Positions 60,932-64,000 of a stretch of DNA of 64,000 nucleotides are shown one piece after another. Below the pieces are notes generated by a model. The model was not told the DNA's origin. It saw only the letters and a program-made list of their open reading frames with translations, and ran no database searches. The stretch's first letter is position 1, and each line of letters starts with the position of its first letter. Both the position numbers and the translations under genes were made by a program. The DNA lies in the NCBI RefSeq assembly GCF_030253575.1, contig NC_080566.1, forward strand, positions 12,742,501-12,806,500, given 5' to 3'. This DNA comes from Rhododendron vialii. Its lineage: Eukaryota > Streptophyta > Magnoliopsida > Ericales > Ericaceae.

Positions 60932-61176
60932 TTTAAAGGGACAACTTGGCCAAAGTCCAAATAAAATATTGGTTCTGAGATTCCATTTCAGACGATTTTT
61001 TGAGCTTCAGTGGCCAAGATTCCATTTCTTCGAATTCCCAGATTTTTTCTCTAGTAAAGGTCAGATTGTGATGGGTTTGGTGTTTCTTGGAGTCATCTTG
61101 TGTATATAATCAGACTTTTAAACTAGGTTATTTATTGCTCGAAAGCCTATTCCCCCTTAATATTCTGGTCTTTTCA

Positions 61177-63116
61177 ATGGATGAACACTCTGTAAAAACA
61201 CCTCTTCTTTCGACCGAAGGCAATAATGGCCTTGATTATGGCAAGTTCAAATCCATATTGGCATCATCCACCAAACTTGTTCTCAAATTCACAATGTGGA
61301 TTATCTTTATTTCCTGGGCTACTTTCATCTTCCTTTACCCATCTGAGTTTGTCAATGGTTGGTATGAGAAATACCTTCACTCCACCACTGGAACAGTGTT
61401 TGGGATCACAGGTGAACTTCTTATTTTTTACTTTCAAGACTTCCTTTAATGTAGGTTGATTTCACAAGAACACAATTTTTTCCCAATAATTTGGTATCCG
61501 GAAAAGTTGATATGGGTCTCTAGGCTTGCCCTCTCCGATGCCTCTTGACTTTGATTTTGGGCATGGTTCCGCAACAAAACGTCCCTTTAACTCCTCAGTT
61601 CTTGAGGTATAGGGGGCCACTATTTCAGTGGTATTCTGAGAACAGACATTTTGTGCATATATTGTCTAAGGTTAGGTCTATCACCAATCCTCCCCGCCCA
61701 TACCCTCAATGATTGGAAACTAGATGGGTTTTGTTGTTGTAATTTGGTATCCAGCACACTGGACCGACTAATCCCACCTTCGCCAAGATGTGGCATCATG
61801 GTGCACTTATGTGCTAGGAGAATGGAGTTCACGAGTTCAACTCCTCACCCAAGGTGTTAATCTAACTATTCTAACAATATTGATATGGGTCTCTATGCTT
61901 GCCCTCTCCGATGCCTCTAGGCTTTGATTTTGGGATATGGTTCGCAATAAAACATCCCTTTTAACTCCTCGGTTCTTGAGGTATAGGGGGCCACTATTTT
62001 AGTGATTTTCTGAGAGCAGATACTTTGTGCATATATTGCCTAAGGTTAGGTCTATCACCAAGCCTCCCCGCCCATACCCTCAATGACTAGAAACTAGATG
62101 GATTTTGTTGTTGTTGTAATTTGGTATCCAGCACACTGGACCGACTAATCCCACCTTCGCCAAGAGGCGGCATCATGGTGCACTTATGTGCTAGGAGGAT
62201 GGAGTTCACTAGTTCAACTCCTCACCCAAGGTGTTAATCTAACAATTCTAATAATATTGATTTTTACCAATCAGAAAAAAACCCCCCACTGATCCCACCT
62301 TCTCTGCTGGGTTCAATTAATCCTGGGTGAAGTCCATATGGACTGACCATGACACAATAGCACGCTGAGAGTTGAATCAGAGATTTCATTTGAAAAGGGT
62401 TGATACTGTTTATTGAGAGTATCTCAAATATGCATCTGTTAATTTATATGTTGGTTTTGACACACAGTTTGGGAGGTTTATTCTTATGGATTGGAAATGA
62501 CAATTTAACAAGAGAAAACTTTTCAAGTCATCTATAGCTAAATCTGTTGTACTTTTTTGGTGGAATTAGACATGGAAGTCTTCCATTTGGGATATCCATT
62601 TAACCAAATGGAGCCTAAATGTCACTGCTAAACTTCACTGACTGTTTCCTTATCTCAATTTTTGATTTGGCAAAATTGCAGGGAGTATATTTCTGGTATT
62701 CAGTGCCCCAATTCTGGTCATTGCATTTCTGGCTATAACACATCTTTTCTTATCTGGGGAAGAGGAATTCCAAGAGTAGGTGATTTTGTCACATGAGAAG
62801 TACTTGTGTGTCCCATTTTTTCGTATTATTTGAGTGAATCTATGTGCCGTTTTATTGTCTATTAAGCTTGGCTATGTGTTAGTAAGATTAATTTGGTAGT
62901 AGAAAACTTTCCGTGCAGGAAGAAGTTGTCAAAAAATCCATGGTTCCGGTTGTGGACATTCCCAGTTATTGTGGACGGACCATTTGGGGTTGTTTCTGCT
63001 GCTGAGTTGATTGGGATTCTCCTCTTTTCTATGTTTACCATATGGGCTGTTTATGCATACACTCTAGCGAACTTCAACATCCTATCCAAGTTTCAGTTGA
63101 CCTTTATAGAGGAAAG
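61177..63116 (+). CDS. FRO: Ferric-chelate reductase, FRO6/FRO7-like (5' part only)
   Basis: Three exons are in the window, 61177-61411, 62682-62775 and 62919-63116, giving the first 175 residues; all junctions are GT-AG and in phase. The start [12 protein letters not shown] gives a short cytosolic N-terminus. Membrane segments: about 37-60 ([20 protein letters not shown]), about 80-103 ([17 protein letters not shown]) and about 133-155 ([21 protein letters not shown]). [21 protein letters not shown] is a strong match to the FRO6/FRO7 branch. These flavocytochromes reduce Fe(III) with NADPH electrons; FRO7 acts at the chloroplast envelope and FRO6 at the plasma membrane. The haem ligands, FAD and NADPH domains lie beyond the window. 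The last exon ends in phase 2 at GTACAT. Confidence 0.9.
61508..62253 (+). repeat. 373-bp tandem duplication in FRO intron 1
   Basis: Two head-to-tail copies (61508-61880, 61881-62253) starting TGATATGGGTCTCTA. They match with scattered substitutions and a GTT length change. Each includes the SINE-like phrase GAGTTCAACTCCTCACCC near its end. Confidence 0.88.
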
Positions 63117-64000
63117 GTACATAATCTATGCTGCTTTGACTGCTTATGAATCTTTTCTTGGATTTAGCTGGATATTGGTATTGACTTAACGGAAAATTCT
63201 GTTCTTGTTTGTGTGATATTTCTCTTGCTTACTAAAGGGTTCGGAGAGAAAGAAAGAGAAGTTATCTCCTGTTTTAGTAGTATGGCAGCTTTTAGGGTCT
63301 AAATTTTGTCTAATCATTCTTCTGTGACTGGCCGTGACCATGTTATGCCTAAATTATGCTGCCTCATCAACAAATGATTTTGCTTCATCATTTCTCTGCG
63401 AGATTGTTAGCCACCAACTAATCTTGAAGTTGAAAAAGAGTGGGGCAAATCCATTGTTCCTAAGATGACCTCAGTGTTCCGGCTAAAAAAATAAATAGTG
63501 AAAAACCTCAGCACATAGTTGAACGTATGTGAACATTTTTGTATTGTGTCGTTGTCAAATGTGTGTTGGAAGTGGATATGGGGGATCGGTCATGCTTGAG
63601 TTTCTTTGGTTGTTGGATCCCTCACTTTGGCTACTACTTCCCAACGTATAATGAGCAATTTCTTCTACAGTCTTTGTTTTCTGCCAGCAAATGTTTTTCA
63701 ATTCCATGGACAGGACTACTAGTATTAATTCCATACCTTTCGCCTCTTAATTCCGTTCTGAATAGCTGGAGACTATCCCAAGTTAACTCCAACATGTTCC
63801 AAATTGAGAATTTTTTTGATTTTAAAAGTTGATGTTTGGGTTTATGAGATCCTTTGTGTGTTTCTGAAATAAGCTGGAGTTCAAGTTTTAAATAATGAAC
63901 AACAATGTCAATGGTTTTACTTTTACCTGCCACAGATAAGAGTTGCGACATTAGCTTCCAATTGCTTTGTGAATTCGGCGGGGAAATGAAATGAGGAGAC
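63117..64000. other. FRO intron 3 (continues beyond window)
   Basis: No further FRO exon was recognised up to the edge. An acceptor-like CACAG near 63935 leads to an immediate in-frame stop, so it is not used in the expected phase. Confidence 0.55.

Overview
This is plant nuclear DNA, most likely from a eudicot. The genes have many short exons with GT-AG introns, and the proteins are typical of land plants. AT-rich spacers and introns are packed with plant retrotransposons, MITEs and hAT-like and Mutator-like elements. I see no bacterial, organellar or viral genome segment, no CRISPR array and no convincing tRNA or rRNA gene.

The left 28 kb is gene territory. A ten-exon NEMP/PNET2-type nuclear-envelope membrane protein gene lies on + (3035-12431). 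It converges on a five-exon gene for the mitochondrial complex I subunit NDUFS4 on - (20623-13625). A five-exon TRB/single-Myb-histone telomere-repeat-binding factor gene lies on + (22894-27692). The introns carry two hAT-like elements with clear 8-bp target duplications, a Tourist-like MITE and a minisatellite. At the right edge the first three exons of a FRO6/FRO7-type ferric-chelate reductase lie on + (61177-63116), and the gene runs out of the window.

From about 30 to 59 kb lies a nested retrotransposon block, and many insertions can be dated relative to each other from target-site duplications. An L1-type LINE (32290-40927, minus) is itself interrupted by a small LTR element carrying one 216-residue ORF and by a 1.94-kb solo LTR. 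Next comes the wreck of a UAP56-type DECD-box RNA helicase gene (minus, 53441-41293). Five exons are recognisable. A 5.9-kb Copia element sits inside its first coding exon. A deleted Copia, a SINE and a MITE sit in its second intron. Upstream is a FAR1-domain MULE with inverted ends; a 2.1-kb solo LTR lies inside its left end and a 570-bp foldback MITE inside its body.

The most unusual signal is in the two unrelated solo LTRs. One holds nine perfect copies and one near-copy of the palindromic octamer TCGCGCGA, arranged as five pairs each exactly 21 bp apart. The other holds seven perfect copies of a different palindromic octamer, TATCGATA, at steps of 21, 41, 22, 41, 41 and 20 bp. Both arrays keep multiples of about two helical turns, which suggests phased binding sites for a dimeric host or element protein. 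This is an inference; the positions and spacings are read directly from the sequence.
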